Shown here piece by piece: positions 16,890 through 27,497 of a stretch of 64,000 nt of DNA; the first letter of the stretch is position 1, and every line of letters starts with the position of its first letter. Under the pieces are notes generated by a model. The model was given only the letters and a program-made list of their open reading frames with translations. It did no database searches and was not told where the DNA came from. The position numbers and the translations under genes were made by a program. The stretch covers positions 3,573,501 through 3,637,500 of the forward strand of contig NZ_CP083952.1 of the NCBI RefSeq assembly GCF_006442545.2. The letters run 5' to 3'. Origin of the DNA: Mesorhizobium sp. B2-1-8. GTDB lineage: Bacteria > Pseudomonadota > Alphaproteobacteria > Rhizobiales > Rhizobiaceae.

Positions 16890-17189
16890 TCATTTCTCGG
16901 TCGGCTCCGTCGGTGCCATGCTTGGCGCGGGTGTCGAGATCGGCCTCACGTGCAGGTGCGGCGCCATTGTGTTTGCGGGGCAGCTATCGCCAACCTTGGT
17001 CCAGGATGTGTTGTTCAGCACCATATCGCAGCGCGCCAAATGACTCTGATCGGCAACCGTTAGGCAGGCGACCTGGCCGACGGCATAGGATTTTCCATTG
17101 GCAAGACATTCCTGCGCGGCGAAGGCAGGCACGATCGCGGCCGTAGCGAATGCCAAGCCGATCGGACAAAGAGCAAATCGAATGGTCAT
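16890..17189 (-). CDS. Small secreted protein, unknown function
   Basis: 99 residues from the ATG at 17189: a clear signal peptide (MTIRFALCPIGLAFATAAIV, cleavage after AFA), then a compact segment with four cysteines (QECLANGKSYAVGQVACLTV, ARCDMVLNNTSWTKVGDSCP) likely to form two disulfides, and a proline/threonine-rich tail. It is presumably periplasmic. I do not recognise a named family. It is convergent with exoR and lies downstream of xth in the same direction, about 90 bases apart. Confidence 0.65.
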   Translation of the reverse strand: MTIRFALCPIGLAFATAAIVPAFAAQECLANGKSYAVGQVACLTVADQSHLARCDMVLNNTSWTKVGDSCPANTMAPHLHVRPISTPAPSMAPTEPTEK

Positions 17190-17279
17190 GGGAACCCCGG
17201 CCGCCATGATGAACTCCCATCATGCGTCGGAATGTGGCGATATGAGGTCCGGGACGATTCGGCGGCAGGAGGGCCTGCG

Positions 17280-18074
17280 TCAGGCGGGCTGCAGCGCGAG
17301 GTCGATCGCCACCGGGACGTGATCGGACGGTTTTTCCCAGGCGCGCACATGCTTTTCGATCGACGCCGACGAGAACCGGTTCGCGGCTTCCGGCGACAAC
17401 AGCAGATGGTCGATGCGGATGCCGTTGTTCTTCTGCCAGGCGCCGGCCTGATAGTCCCAGAAGGTGTAGGTATCCGGGGCATCGGTGACCGCGCGCACTG
17501 CTTCGGTGAAGCCGAGGTTCAGCAGCCGCCGGAAGGCCTGCCGCGTCTGCGGCTGGAACAGCGCATCGCCCAGCCAGTTCTCCGGAAACCGCGCGTCGAT
17601 CGGCTCGGGAATGACGTTGTAGTCGCCGGCCAGCACCAGCGCCTCTTCCAGCCTCAGGCGCTCCTGCGCCCACCGCTCCAGCCGTGCCATCCACGACAGC
17701 TTGAAGGGGAACTTCTTCTCGTCATCGATCGGGTTGCCGTTCGGCAGATAGAGCGAGGCGACGCGAAGCGCGCCCTTGTCGGTCGAGAACACGCCTTCGA
17801 TGAAACGCGCCTGTTCGTCGGCATCGTCGCCCGGCAGGCCTTTGATAACCTCGTCGAAGCGCAATTTCGACAGCAGCGCCACACCATTGAAGCCTTTCTG
17901 GCCATGGGTTTCGACATTGTAGCCAAGCGCCTCGATCTCGGCGCGCGGGAACTGGTCGTCGACCGTCTTGATCTCCTGCAGGCAGACGATGTCGGGCGCG
18001 CTTTCGGTCAGCCAATGGGTAAGGTTGCCGATGCGGGCGCGCACGCCGTTGATGTTCCAGGTGACGATTTTCAT
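17280..18074 (-). CDS. xth: Exodeoxyribonuclease III
   Basis: 264 residues of the exonuclease III/APE1 family, repairing abasic sites and 3'-blocked ends. Catalytic signatures are complete: MKIVTWNINGVRAR, DIVCLQEIK (metal Glu), FNGVALLSK, LAGDYNVIPEPIDA (Asp/Asn), RIDHLLLS and the final SDHVPVAIDL (Asp-His pair). Its start lies 7 bases after the stop of the VOC gene on the same strand, so they probably form an operon. Confidence 0.95.
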   Translation of the reverse strand: MKIVTWNINGVRARIGNLTHWLTESAPDIVCLQEIKTVDDQFPRAEIEALGYNVETHGQKGFNGVALLSKLRFDEVIKGLPGDDADEQARFIEGVFSTDKGALRVASLYLPNGNPIDDEKKFPFKLSWMARLERWAQERLRLEEALVLAGDYNVIPEPIDARFPENWLGDALFQPQTRQAFRRLLNLGFTEAVRAVTDAPDTYTFWDYQAGAWQKNNGIRIDHLLLSPEAANRFSSASIEKHVRAWEKPSDHVPVAIDLALQPA

Positions 18075-18081
18075 GACGGTC

Positions 18082-18474
18082 TCATTGTTCCTGCGGCGGA
18101 AGGCGTTCGACGAGTCCGACCGTATTGCCTGCGGGGTCCTTTATAAAGGCCATCCATTCGCTTTCCCCCGACGGACCGAACTGGCCTTCGGTGTCGCGAT
18201 GGACCAATGTTGGCGGCGCGGTGAAGGGAATGCCGGCTGCCTTTGCCTCGGCGTGGAAGGCTTCGAGGCCAGCGATGTCGAGATAGATGGTGCCGGCCGG
18301 GATGCCGTCGGTGAACAGCAGCCTGACATCGCCGGCCATGATGAAGGCGATGCCGGGCGGATCGAACCGCGCATGCACCTTCATGCCGAGCACATCACGC
18401 CAAAAGGCCAGCGTCGCGTCGAGGTCGCGACCGGCGGAGAGCGCAACCTGACGAACCGCGCCAGTTGCGGGCAT
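18082..18474 (-). CDS. VOC (glyoxalase/bleomycin-resistance) family protein
   Basis: About 130 residues with the paired beta-alpha-beta-beta-beta modules of the vicinal-oxygen-chelate fold: VRQVALSAGRDLDATLAFWR, DVLGMKVHARFDPPGIAFIM, and a C-terminal WMAFIKDPAGNTVGLVE strand. Substrate unknown. The start at 18474 (MPATGAV) is taken because the fold begins there; it lies seven bases after the ErpA/IscA-type stop. Confidence 0.8.
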   Translation of the reverse strand: MPATGAVRQVALSAGRDLDATLAFWRDVLGMKVHARFDPPGIAFIMAGDVRLLFTDGIPAGTIYLDIAGLEAFHAEAKAAGIPFTAPPTLVHRDTEGQFGPSGESEWMAFIKDPAGNTVGLVERLPPQEQ

Positions 18475-18481
18475 ATCGGTC

Positions 18482-18829
18482 CTAGATGGAGAAGCTGGTG
18501 CCGCAGCCGCAGGAGGCGACCGCATTCGGGTTTCTGATCTGGAACGACTGGCCCATCAAATCGTCGACGAAGTCGATGACCGAGCCGCCCATATAGACCA
18601 GGGACAGATCGTCGATCAGCACCGTTGCGCCATCCTTCTCGATGGCGACGTCGTCGTCGTTGCGAGCATCGACCAGATCGAATTTGTAGGAAAAGCCGGA
18701 GCAGCCGCCGCCTTCGACCGAGACGCGCAGCGCTGTCTTGCCGGCTTCGGCCGAAACAATCCTGGCGATCCGCTTGGCGGCAGCCTCGGTCATCTCGACT
18801 TTCATGGCGGTCTTGGCATCCGCGCCCAT
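18482..18829 (-). CDS. erpA: A-type iron-sulfur cluster insertion protein (ErpA/IscA-like)
   Basis: 115 residues. The three conserved cysteines of A-type carriers are present in [15 protein letters not shown] and the C-terminal CGCGTSFSI. Such proteins receive clusters from the scaffold and pass them to apo-enzymes in the cytosol. The start at 18829 follows AAGGTG; an in-frame GTG further up would overlap the divergent dgt gene. The symbol is a best guess: ErpA and IscA cannot be separated with certainty by eye, but a copy outside an isc/suf cluster and beside dgt favours ErpA. Confidence 0.88.
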   Translation of the reverse strand: MGADAKTAMKVEMTEAAAKRIARIVSAEAGKTALRVSVEGGGCSGFSYKFDLVDARNDDDVAIEKDGATVLIDDLSLVYMGGSVIDFVDDLMGQSFQIRNPNAVASCGCGTSFSI

Positions 18830-18905
18830 TGGCGTCACCTTGCTTTCGGTTTCACATGATAGGTATGAAGCGCGACGGGGCAAGTCAACTGCGGCGGCAT
18901 CAGCC

Positions 18906-20120
18906 ATGACAAATGAGCTTGGCGACATCGGATTCGGCTATCGGCCGCGCGCGGCCTATGCGACGGATCCCGCGCGCTCGCGCGGCCGGCTTTTCGACGA
19001 AGCCGAGAGCCCGACCCGCACGCCGTTCCAGCGCGACCGCGACCGGATCATCCATTCGACGGCCTTCCGCCGGCTCAAACACAAGACGCAAGTCTTCATC
19101 GCCCATGAAGGCGACCATTACCGCACGCGGCTGACCCATTCGATCGAAGTGGCGCAGATCGCGCGTGCGCTGGCGCGGGCGCTGCGCGGTGACGAGGATC
19201 TCGCCGAGGCGGTGGCGCTGGTGCATGATTTCGGCCACACGCCCTTTGGCCACACAGGCGAGGACGCGCTGAACGAAAAGATGGCGGCGTGGGGCGGCTT
19301 CGACCACAACGCACAATCCCTGCGCATCGTGACGAGGCTAGAGGCGCGCTACGCTGAATTCGATGGGCTCAATCTGAGCTGGGAAACGCTGGAAGGCCTG
19401 GTCAAGCATAATGGTCCGCTCACCGACAGCGGCGGCAAGGGCCTGAAAGGGCCGGTACCGCAGGCGATCCGAGATTACTCGCAATTGCAGGATCTCGAAC
19501 TCGACCGGTTCGCCGGCATCGAAGCGCAATGCGCGGCGATTGCCGACGATATCGCCTACAACACGCATGATATCGACGATGGGCTGCGGTCAGGGCTGCT
19601 GACGCTGGACATGCTGAAGGCCGTTTCGCTGCCTGGAACGATCCTGAAGAGCGTGCGCGAGCGCTATCCCAGGCTCGATGGCGTGCGCACCGGCCACGAA
19701 TTGATGCGACGGCAGATCACGGCCATGGTCGAGGATGTGATCAAGTCAACGACCGCCAATCTGGAGCGGATCGGGCCGCTGAGCGCCGATGCGGTGAGGG
19801 CGGCGGGCGAGACGATGGTGACATTTTCGGCCGAAATGGCGGAAGCCGAGAAGGAACTGAAGGCCTTTCTCTACAAGCATCTCTACCGGCACGAGGAGGT
19901 CATGCGAGTGCGCGCGGACGCCGAGCAGATCGTCAGGGACCTGTTCGATGTCTATTTCGCCGACCCACGCGCCATGCCCGACGGCTGGCGTGAAGGGCTG
20001 GACCGCGCCGAGGATCGCATCAAGGCACGCAGCGTCGCCGATTTCCTGGCTGGCATGACCGACACCTACGCGCTCAAGGAACACAGGCGTTTGTTTGACC
20101 GCACCCCGGATTTGAGCTAG
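18906..20120 (+). CDS. dgt: Deoxyguanosinetriphosphate triphosphohydrolase-like protein
   Basis: 404 residues of the HD-domain dNTPase superfamily that splits dNTPs to nucleoside and triphosphate. The metal motif is spread over [19 protein letters not shown], then [18 protein letters not shown] (His-Asp pair) and a later [14 protein letters not shown]. The N-terminal [20 protein letters not shown] is the conserved nucleotide-contact helix. The start ATG at 18906 is preferred because family homology begins there; an in-frame start at 18738 runs over the erpA promoter. Divergent from erpA and followed closely by argS, a typical Rhizobiales order. Confidence 0.92.
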   Translation: MTNELGDIGFGYRPRAAYATDPARSRGRLFDEAESPTRTPFQRDRDRIIHSTAFRRLKHKTQVFIAHEGDHYRTRLTHSIEVAQIARALARALRGDEDLAEAVALVHDFGHTPFGHTGEDALNEKMAAWGGFDHNAQSLRIVTRLEARYAEFDGLNLSWETLEGLVKHNGPLTDSGGKGLKGPVPQAIRDYSQLQDLELDRFAGIEAQCAAIADDIAYNTHDIDDGLRSGLLTLDMLKAVSLPGTILKSVRERYPRLDGVRTGHELMRRQITAMVEDVIKSTTANLERIGPLSADAVRAAGETMVTFSAEMAEAEKELKAFLYKHLYRHEEVMRVRADAEQIVRDLFDVYFADPRAMPDGWREGLDRAEDRIKARSVADFLAGMTDTYALKEHRRLFDRTPDLS

Positions 20121-20181
20121 GGCGGGCTCGATTTGCCGGCCAAAGGGCCGGATTCGTCATAAAGCCACCAGAGCATACACC

Positions 20182-21939
20182 ATGAACATCTTCGCCGATT
20201 TCACAGCCCGAGTCGTAAAGGCTGTCGAAGCGCTTGACCTGAAAGACAAGGACGGCGTTTCGCCTGATCTGTCGCGCATCGCCGTCGAGCCGCCGCGCGA
20301 CACCAGCCATGGCGATCTCGCGACCAATGCGGCAATGGTGCTGGCCAAGCCGACCGGCCAGAACCCGCGTGCGCTGGCCGAGAAACTGGCGGAAGCGCTG
20401 CGGGCCGACAGCGATATCGCCGCCGCTGACGTCGCCGGTCCCGGCTTCGTCAATCTGCGGCTCAAGGACGGTTTCTGGCAAGCGCATCTGTCGGCGCTTC
20501 TGGGCGAGGGGCGCAACTACGGCCGCTCGACGATCGGCGCCGGCCACAAAACCAATGTCGAATATGTCTCGGCCAACCCGACCGGGCCGATGCATGTCGG
20601 CCATTGCCGGGGTGCCGTCGTCGGTGACGCGCTCGCCAATCTGATGGCGTTCGCCGGTTACGACGTGACCAAGGAATATGTCATCAACGACGCCGGCTCC
20701 CAGATCGACGTGCTTGGGCGCTCGGCGATGCTGCGCTACCGCGAAGCGCTTGGAGAAGATATCGGCGAGATTCCGGCGGGGCTTTATCCCGGTGACTATC
20801 TTGTCTCCGTCGGCGAGGCTCTGGTCAGGGAGTTCGGCCGTTCGTTGCTGCAGATGCCGGATGACGAGGCGCTGGCCATCGTCAAGGACCGGACCATCGA
20901 TGCGATGATGGCGATGATCCGCGAGGATCTTGCGCTGCTCAACGTGCATCACGACGTGTTCTTTTCCGAACGCACGCTGCATGCCGACAATGCCAGGAAG
21001 ATCCGCTCGGCGATCAACGACCTGACGCTGAAGGGCCATATCTACAAGGGCAAGCTGCCGCCGCCCAAGGGCGAGAAGCCGGACGACTGGGAGGACCGCG
21101 AACAGACGCTGTTCCGCTCGACGGCCGTCGGCGACGACATGGACAGGGCGCTGGTCAAGTCCGATGGCTCGTTCACCTATTTCGCCGCCGATGTCGCGTA
21201 TCTGAAGGACAAGGTCGATCGCGGCTTCGTCGACCTGATCTATGTTCTCGGCGCCGACCATGGCGGCTACGTCAAGCGCCTAGAAGCCTTGGCGCGGGCG
21301 ATTGCCGGCGACGACGTCAAGCTCACTGTCCTCTTGTGCAATCTGGTGAAGCTGTTTCGCGATGGCGAGCCGGTGCGTATGTCGAAGCGGTCCGGCGACT
21401 TCGTGACGCTGCGCGAGGTGGTGGAGGAGGTCGGACGCGATCCGATCCGCTTCATGATGCTCTATCGCAAGAACGATGCGCCGCTCGATTTCGATTTCGC
21501 CAAGGTGACCGAGCAGTCCAAGGACAATCCGGTGTTCTACGTGCAGTACGCCTCGGCGCGCTGCCATTCGGTGTTCCGGCAGGCGAGCGAACAGTTGGGG
21601 GAGGCGAATTTCGATCGCAACAGCCTGGCGGCCGCGGCAACGTCGCTGACCGACGAAGGTGAAATCGGCCTGATCCGGAAACTCGCCGAATATCCACGCC
21701 TGATCGAGTCCGCCGCTCTTGCGCTCGAGCCACATCGGCTGGCATTTTATCTCTATGATCTGGCTTCCAGCTTCCACGGACACTGGAACCGTGGCACGGA
21801 TAATCCTGACTTACGTTTTGTTAAGGTTAACGACCGACAATTGACGCATGCCAGACTAGGGCTGGTGCAGGCTGTTTCGGATGTTCTGACGTCCGGCCTG
21901 ACGTTGATCGGGGCCGCCGCGCCCACCGAAATGCGTTAG
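20182..21939 (+). CDS. argS: Arginyl-tRNA synthetase
   Basis: 585 residues, class I synthetase charging tRNA-Arg. The HIGH-type motif is [20 protein letters not shown] near residue 125 and the KMSKS equivalent is [16 protein letters not shown] near residue 395. The N-terminal Arg-tRNA-recognition domain ([20 protein letters not shown]) and the C-terminal DALR anticodon-binding domain (CHSVFRQA ... [20 protein letters not shown]) are intact. It heads the block that continues with the SPOR protein. Confidence 0.98.
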   Translation: MNIFADFTARVVKAVEALDLKDKDGVSPDLSRIAVEPPRDTSHGDLATNAAMVLAKPTGQNPRALAEKLAEALRADSDIAAADVAGPGFVNLRLKDGFWQAHLSALLGEGRNYGRSTIGAGHKTNVEYVSANPTGPMHVGHCRGAVVGDALANLMAFAGYDVTKEYVINDAGSQIDVLGRSAMLRYREALGEDIGEIPAGLYPGDYLVSVGEALVREFGRSLLQMPDDEALAIVKDRTIDAMMAMIREDLALLNVHHDVFFSERTLHADNARKIRSAINDLTLKGHIYKGKLPPPKGEKPDDWEDREQTLFRSTAVGDDMDRALVKSDGSFTYFAADVAYLKDKVDRGFVDLIYVLGADHGGYVKRLEALARAIAGDDVKLTVLLCNLVKLFRDGEPVRMSKRSGDFVTLREVVEEVGRDPIRFMMLYRKNDAPLDFDFAKVTEQSKDNPVFYVQYASARCHSVFRQASEQLGEANFDRNSLAAAATSLTDEGEIGLIRKLAEYPRLIESAALALEPHRLAFYLYDLASSFHGHWNRGTDNPDLRFVKVNDRQLTHARLGLVQAVSDVLTSGLTLIGAAAPTEMR

Positions 21940-22042
21940 GTTTGACTAAAAAACCTGTCACCTTTTGCCCACATTGCGCTGGTAAGGGCCAACCCTGCGC
22001 GACGTCCAAGGCGTCCGAATGAGTGCGAGTTCGGGAACAACA

Positions 22043-25000
22043 ATGGCAGACAGAACCCAGCTGAGAGCAGCCGACAACAACGACATCGCCAACGATGATC
22101 CGTTCGCGGAACTGACCAGGATCATGGGATTCGACCCGCGCCAGCCGGTCAAGCCGCAGGCGCCGGCAGAGCCGAAAGCCGCTGTCACCGACGAGACTGC
22201 GGGAGAGGGCGATTTCGACATCGACCTCGAGAAGGAACTGATGGGCGAGTTCGACGCCGCCGAAAGCGTTGCTGCTCCAGTTGTCGAGGCTCATGAGCCG
22301 GCATTCGAGCCGATGGCCGTCGATGTGGCGGACGACGATCTTGCGCTGTCGCTCGATGACGATTTCCGCCTGGACATGTCGGATGCCGATGACCAGGCAG
22401 TCGTCGCCAGCCATGCGGAACCTGGCGCCTCGGAAGCTGTGTCGTCCGTCGAGCCTGCCTTCGACGCTGATTTCGACAATGCCGTCGCCAGTTCTCTAGA
22501 AGACGTTTCGCCCTTCGACGACGATCTGCCGATGGAGGACGAGCTTGCCGCCTCCCTCGACCAGGATTTCCATATCGAGGACGAGGCCGCCGAGACCCGG
22601 TCTGCCGTTGAATCGCCGGTTGCCGGAGCGCCGGTTGCCGAAGTGCCGGTGGCCGTCGAGCCGGCCTCCGATGATGAATTCGACGATGCGGTCGCGATCT
22701 CGCTCGAAGACGAGCTGATGCTCGACGACCATCCGGCGGATCAGCGCCAAGAGGCTGCTGTCGAATATCCGGACCCTGTACTGGCCGCAGCGAATGAAAC
22801 CCAGGCGATCTCCGACGAGGATTTCGTGGGCCACTTCGACGATGCCATGGCCGATGTCGACGTGGATTTTGACGTTCAGGCGGATGAGCCAGGGGCTTTT
22901 GACGAGACGCAAGCGCACGAGTTGCTTGCCGATGCCGTCGACACGAAGGACCAGAATCCAGACGCCGTTTCGGATGACGCTTCCGACCTGAATTTGGAGG
23001 AGGCGTTTGCCCAGCCTGCCGAAGAGCCCGTCGCTGAAATCGCCACGGCTCCGGCGCAGCCGGCAGCGCCCGTGGCAACCATTGCGCCGCCTGTGCAAGC
23101 ACCCATCGAGGACGAACGAAGCCTCGAAGATGAGTTGAACGCGCTTCTTGGCGCCATGACCGCGCGCGCGGTGCCGCCGGCCAAGGAGTTGGCCATGGCT
23201 CAGCCAGTCGTCACTCAGTGGACCGCGACGCCCGTTCAACCGCCTCTCGCCGCGACCGCGAAGGCCGCGGAGGAACCCGCCGATCTTGTTGGTGACCTCG
23301 ACTGGGACCTCGATGAACCAGGATCCGAGGATGTGCATCACTCCGGCTCTGCCCAGGCCGCCGACGCCAACCTCGACGACCTGCTGCTCGATGAACTTCA
23401 GGAGCAGGATTTCGGCTCGCATGAACAGGGCGATGTCGATATCGACAACGATGCCCTCGACGCCGCCCTGGCCAAAAGCATCGATCCGCGTGACGAAACA
23501 GTGTCCCGGCGGGATCAGGCCGATTCACTCGATTGGCTGGCGGATCGCTCCGCACAGTCGGAGCCGGCCCGTTCTTGGAGCCGCGTGACACCGGTTCCCC
23601 AACAGCCGGCATTTGCCGCGCAGCCTGCCGCCTCTATGGGGGGCAGGACGGCAGCACCCGAAGTGGCCACAGTGCCCTCCTACCATTCGGCCGAGCCGGT
23701 TGCAGCTGCTCCCTATTTGGCTCCGGTCTCGGCACCGCAGTCCTCGCCTTATGAAGAGATGCCCGATGTCGAGACGGTCGATGTGCCGGAGCGCGTCGTG
23801 GCGCTGGCCGACGATCTCGACATTCCAGAGTTGCATTTCGAGGAAGATGAGCCGGCAGCATCCGGTTATGACGATCTCGACGCCGAATTCGCCAGCCTTC
23901 TGACTGAAATGAATTCCGTGGAGGTCGCGCCTGCTGCCGCCAGCGCTGCCGCTTATGCCGACGAATCCTACAATGCCGGGTTCAACCAGGGATATGGCGC
24001 CGCCAATCCAGGATATGACGCTGCCAATCCGGGATATGATAGGATCAATCCGGGATATGGCGGGGCCAATGAAGAGCCCAGGCAGGCCTATCAACCGGAA
24101 GCGCGGACTTATGCGGCACGGCCGGCGGAAATGCCTGCTCGGGCTTCGGCTTCGGCCTATGCCGATGCTGCCGAAGGCTTCGACCTCGACAAACTGCCTG
24201 GTAGCCAGCCGGTCTCGCAGGCGGACGATTTTACCGTCGATGAACTCGACTACGATCCCGAACTGGACGAAGCGATGTCGGTTCCGGGCTTCGGCGAGCG
24301 GGAAGCCGCACGGCCGTCGGGCCGGCGCGGCCTGTTCATTGCCGCGATTGTCGGCGCCGTGGCGGTCGCTGGCGGTCTTGGCGCCTTCGCGCTGTCTTTG
24401 GGCGGCAAGGGCGGCAGCGAAGCTCCGGTGATCGTCAAGGCCGACAATTCGCCGATCAAGGTCAAACCGGAAAATCCGGGCGGCACCGTGGTGCCGAACC
24501 AGGACAACAAGGTCTATGACGCGGTGGTCAAGGGCGCGAAGCCCGCCGAGCCGGTCCAGCAGAAGCTTGTCACCAACGTCGAGGAACCGGTGGACGTGCA
24601 GGCGAAGGACCCGGCCCGCGCCGTCGATCTTTCTCCCGATCAGAACGCTGCAGCCGGCATGGATGGCGGTGGCGAGGTTTCGACCGCTGGCGCGGCCCCG
24701 GCCGACAATGCGGCGCCCGCGCCGAAGTCGGAGGATCGCATCGCGCAGGTCCTGCAGGAGGCCGACAAGGGCACCAACAACGATGTCGTTGCCGTTGCGC
24801 CGCGCAAGGTCAGGACCATGGTGGTCAAGTCCGACGGCTCACTGGTGGCGCGCGAGGACCCGGCACCGGCGGCACCGCAAGTGGCCGCGGCGGAGCCGAC
24901 CGATCCGGCGCCACAGCATGTGGCGCCTGCCGGCCAGGCTAACGCCAACCAGGCTGGCGCCGACCAGACTGGCACCGATCAGACTGGCACCGTGGCGTCC

Positions 25001-25447
25001 GCCGCCGCGCAGGCCGACGATGAGCCGGCTCTGAAGCCCGCCGCCAAACCTGCCAAGGCTGAAGCCAAGGCGCAGTCGGCCAACACGCCAGCCAAGGTTG
25101 CGATCGCGCCACAGCGCCCGTCCGACCAGCCCGTCGATGTGGTCGGCGAGGTCAAGCCCGATCAGGTCGCTTCCATCGATCCGGCCTCGACCGCGACCGG
25201 CAGCGGTTCGTGGTCGATACAGATCGCTTCGCAGCCGACGGTGGACAGCGCCCAGTCGACCTATCAGGATCTGCAGCGCCGCTATGGCAGCGTGCTTTCC
25301 GGCCGTACGGCCAACATCGTCAAGGCCGAGATTGCCGGCAAGGGCACGTTCTACCGTGTCCGCGTTCCGGCCCAGTCGCGCAACGATGCCATCAATTTGT
25401 GCACCAGCTACAAGGCTGCGGGCGGCAACTGCTTCGTATCGCGTTAG
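22043..25447 (+). CDS. Large SPOR-domain cell-envelope protein
   Basis: About 1134 residues. Roughly 770 acidic, low-complexity cytoplasmic residues (many DDxxMLDD-like and AxEPV repeats) come first, then one membrane helix (GLFIAAIVGAVAVAGGLGAF), a Lys/Pro/Ala-rich periplasmic linker, and a C-terminal SPOR domain (SWSIQIASQPTVDSAQSTYQ, then VPAQSRNDAINLCTSYKAAG). SPOR domains bind denuded septal peptidoglycan glycan. The soluble part contains a short tandem repeat (GYxxxNP, four copies near 23990-24065). The ATG at 22043 is preferred to 22019, which lacks homology. It precedes nagZ, so a division or wall-remodelling role is likely. Confidence 0.85.
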   Translation: MADRTQLRAADNNDIANDDPFAELTRIMGFDPRQPVKPQAPAEPKAAVTDETAGEGDFDIDLEKELMGEFDAAESVAAPVVEAHEPAFEPMAVDVADDDLALSLDDDFRLDMSDADDQAVVASHAEPGASEAVSSVEPAFDADFDNAVASSLEDVSPFDDDLPMEDELAASLDQDFHIEDEAAETRSAVESPVAGAPVAEVPVAVEPASDDEFDDAVAISLEDELMLDDHPADQRQEAAVEYPDPVLAAANETQAISDEDFVGHFDDAMADVDVDFDVQADEPGAFDETQAHELLADAVDTKDQNPDAVSDDASDLNLEEAFAQPAEEPVAEIATAPAQPAAPVATIAPPVQAPIEDERSLEDELNALLGAMTARAVPPAKELAMAQPVVTQWTATPVQPPLAATAKAAEEPADLVGDLDWDLDEPGSEDVHHSGSAQAADANLDDLLLDELQEQDFGSHEQGDVDIDNDALDAALAKSIDPRDETVSRRDQADSLDWLADRSAQSEPARSWSRVTPVPQQPAFAAQPAASMGGRTAAPEVATVPSYHSAEPVAAAPYLAPVSAPQSSPYEEMPDVETVDVPERVVALADDLDIPELHFEEDEPAASGYDDLDAEFASLLTEMNSVEVAPAAASAAAYADESYNAGFNQGYGAANPGYDAANPGYDRINPGYGGANEEPRQAYQPEARTYAARPAEMPARASASAYADAAEGFDLDKLPGSQPVSQADDFTVDELDYDPELDEAMSVPGFGEREAARPSGRRGLFIAAIVGAVAVAGGLGAFALSLGGKGGSEAPVIVKADNSPIKVKPENPGGTVVPNQDNKVYDAVVKGAKPAEPVQQKLVTNVEEPVDVQAKDPARAVDLSPDQNAAAGMDGGGEVSTAGAAPADNAAPAPKSEDRIAQVLQEADKGTNNDVVAVAPRKVRTMVVKSDGSLVAREDPAPAAPQVAAAEPTDPAPQHVAPAGQANANQAGADQTGTDQTGTVASAAAQADDEPALKPAAKPAKAEAKAQSANTPAKVAIAPQRPSDQPVDVVGEVKPDQVASIDPASTATGSGSWSIQIASQPTVDSAQSTYQDLQRRYGSVLSGRTANIVKAEIAGKGTFYRVRVPAQSRNDAINLCTSYKAAGGNCFVSR

Positions 25448-25465
25448 ACCTCGATCCAATCCTTC

Positions 25466-25502
25466 AAAGCCGGCGCGGCCCAAGGCCGCGCCGGCTTTTT
25501 CA
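25466..25502 (+). terminator. Rho-independent terminator after the SPOR gene
   Basis: A perfect 15-bp stem (25466-25480 with 25484-25498) with a three-base loop ends in TTTTT. It separates argS/SPOR from nagZ. Confidence 0.9.
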
Positions 25503-25612
25503 TGTGGCGATATTCATATGTCTGACTTTTTCATGTGGAAGCGTGTCTTGTAGCCCGCCGCATGCGGTCAGGGACGATTCCCTTTGATCGCGCGAAGCCC
25601 TAGACTCCTGAA

Positions 25613-26632
25613 ATGACCGAATCAAAAGCCATGATCCTCGGCTGTGCCGGGAAATCGCTCACCCGCGAAGAAGTCAATTTCTATCGCAACGAATGCCCGT
25701 GGGCCTTCATCCTGTTTGCCCGCAATATCGGTGAGGCCGAGCAGATCCGCGATCTGGTCGCCGAGATGCGCGATTGTATCGGGCGCCCGGACGCGCTGGT
25801 GTTCGTCGACCAGGAGGGCGGCAGGGTACAGCGCCTTCGGCCGCCGCTGGCGCCGAACTATCCGGCTGGCGGCGCGCTTGGGGCGCTGTGGCGCGATGAC
25901 CACGACGCCGGTGTCCGCGCCGCCTGGCTGATGGCGCGGCTGCATGCCTTCGATCTGCTGCGCTATGGCATATCGGCGGATTGCCTGCCGGTGCTCGACG
26001 TGCCGATCGAAGGGGCCAGCGATGTCATCGGCGCGCGCGCCTATGGCAAGGATCCGCGTCCGGTCATCGAACTCGGCCGCGCCGCCGCCGAGGGCCTGAT
26101 GTCGGGTGGCGTGCTGCCCGTGATGAAGCATATTCCGGGGCATGGCCGCGCCTTTGCCGACACGCATTTCGAGCTGCCCGTCGTCGACGCCTCGTTCGGC
26201 GATCTGCAGCGGCACGACTTTGCTCCGTTCCGTGAGCTCAACCATCTGCCGATGGCAATGACCGCACATGTCGTCTACAGCGCGATCGATCCCAAGAACC
26301 CGGCGACGACTTCCGGCAAAGTCATCGACGAGATCATCCGCCGCGAGATCGGCTTCGATGGACTGCTGATGAGCGACGACACCTCGATGAAGGCACTTTC
26401 TGGGGATTTCCCGACAAAGGCGACCTCGATCCTTGCGGCGGGCTGCGATCTGGTCCTTCACTGCAATGGTGTTTTCGAGGAGATGGCGGGCATCGCATCG
26501 CGCACCACGGGGCTTGAGGGCAAGTCGCTGGAGCGCGCCAAGCGGGCGATGACCTATATAAGCAAACGCGACGCGGCCGAAGAAACCGAAATCCGTGCCG
26601 AATTCGCCACCTATTTCGATGCGGTGGCCTAG
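25613..26632 (+). CDS. nagZ: Beta-N-acetylhexosaminidase (glycoside hydrolase 3)
   Basis: 339 residues. NagZ removes GlcNAc from anhydro-muropeptides during cytoplasmic cell-wall recycling. The family signature KHIPGHGRAFADTHFELP (His of the catalytic His/Asp dyad) lies near residue 175, with VFVDQEGGRVQRL near 65 and LLMSDDTSMKALSG (nucleophile Asp) near 250. No signal peptide, as expected. Followed after 19 bases by scpA. Confidence 0.95.
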   Translation: MTESKAMILGCAGKSLTREEVNFYRNECPWAFILFARNIGEAEQIRDLVAEMRDCIGRPDALVFVDQEGGRVQRLRPPLAPNYPAGGALGALWRDDHDAGVRAAWLMARLHAFDLLRYGISADCLPVLDVPIEGASDVIGARAYGKDPRPVIELGRAAAEGLMSGGVLPVMKHIPGHGRAFADTHFELPVVDASFGDLQRHDFAPFRELNHLPMAMTAHVVYSAIDPKNPATTSGKVIDEIIRREIGFDGLLMSDDTSMKALSGDFPTKATSILAAGCDLVLHCNGVFEEMAGIASRTTGLEGKSLERAKRAMTYISKRDAAEETEIRAEFATYFDAVA

Positions 26633-26651
26633 CAAGAGGAAGTGACAGGCA

Positions 26652-27497
26652 GTGGCGGAAGCATTGGAAAGCAAGGCCGCGAAGGCTGCACCGATGGACC
26701 GTCTGTGGGCCGAGAACGATGAGTCACGGCTGACGGGCGACCCGTCGCTGGTCGTCGATGTGGCCGGCTTCGAAGGCCCGCTCGATCTTCTCTTGCATCT
26801 TGCCCGCACCCAGAAGGTCGATCTGGCGCGCATTTCCATCCTGGCGCTGGTCGAGCAATATTTGACCTTTGTCGAGACGGCGCGGGCGCTGCGGCTCGAA
26901 CTTGCCGCCGACTATCTGGTGATGGCGGCGTGGCTGGCCTTCCTCAAATCGAAGCTCCTGATCCCCAAGCAGCCGGGCGAAGAGGGCGAAAGCGGCGAGG
27001 AACTGGCGGCGGTGCTGCAATTCCGGCTGAAGCGGCTCGAAGCCATGCGCGATGCGTCGGCGCGCCTTGTCAACCGCAACCGGCTCGGCCGCGACGTGTT
27101 CGCGCGCGGCATGCCGGAAATGGTCATCATCGAGAAGCGCAACACCTATTCGGCTTCGCTTTACGATCTCTTGACCGCCTATGCCCAGCAGCGGCAGAAG
27201 CAGGCGATCACAAATGTGACGATTGCCAGGCGCGGCGTCTGGTCACTCAAGGACGCTCGCGACATCCTGACCCGGCTGATCGGCTCGCTGCGCGACTGGA
27301 CGACGCTCGACAGCTTTCTCATTCAATATCTGACCAGCCCGCAAGAGCGGCGCACCGCGATCGCCAGTTCGTTCGCGGCCACACTGGAACTGGTGCGCGA
27401 GCGCAGGGTGGATATGCGGCAGGACGAGGTGTTCGCGCCGATCTATCTGCGCGACCACCGCGCTCAGACGATCAAGGCAGTCGAGGCGGCATCATGA
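26652..27497 (+). CDS. scpA: Segregation and condensation protein A
   Basis: 281 residues from a GTG start. The N-terminus VAGFEGPLDLLLHLARTQKV and DLARISILALVEQYL is the kleisin segment that contacts the SMC neck; ADYLVMAAWLAFLKSKLLIP follows, and the C-terminal winged helix holds the RDILTRLIGSLRDWTTLDSF segment. With SMC and ScpB it forms the condensin-like ring that compacts and resolves chromosomes. Its stop overlaps the scpB start (ATGA). Confidence 0.95.
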   Translation: MAEALESKAAKAAPMDRLWAENDESRLTGDPSLVVDVAGFEGPLDLLLHLARTQKVDLARISILALVEQYLTFVETARALRLELAADYLVMAAWLAFLKSKLLIPKQPGEEGESGEELAAVLQFRLKRLEAMRDASARLVNRNRLGRDVFARGMPEMVIIEKRNTYSASLYDLLTAYAQQRQKQAITNVTIARRGVWSLKDARDILTRLIGSLRDWTTLDSFLIQYLTSPQERRTAIASSFAATLELVRERRVDMRQDEVFAPIYLRDHRAQTIKAVEAAS

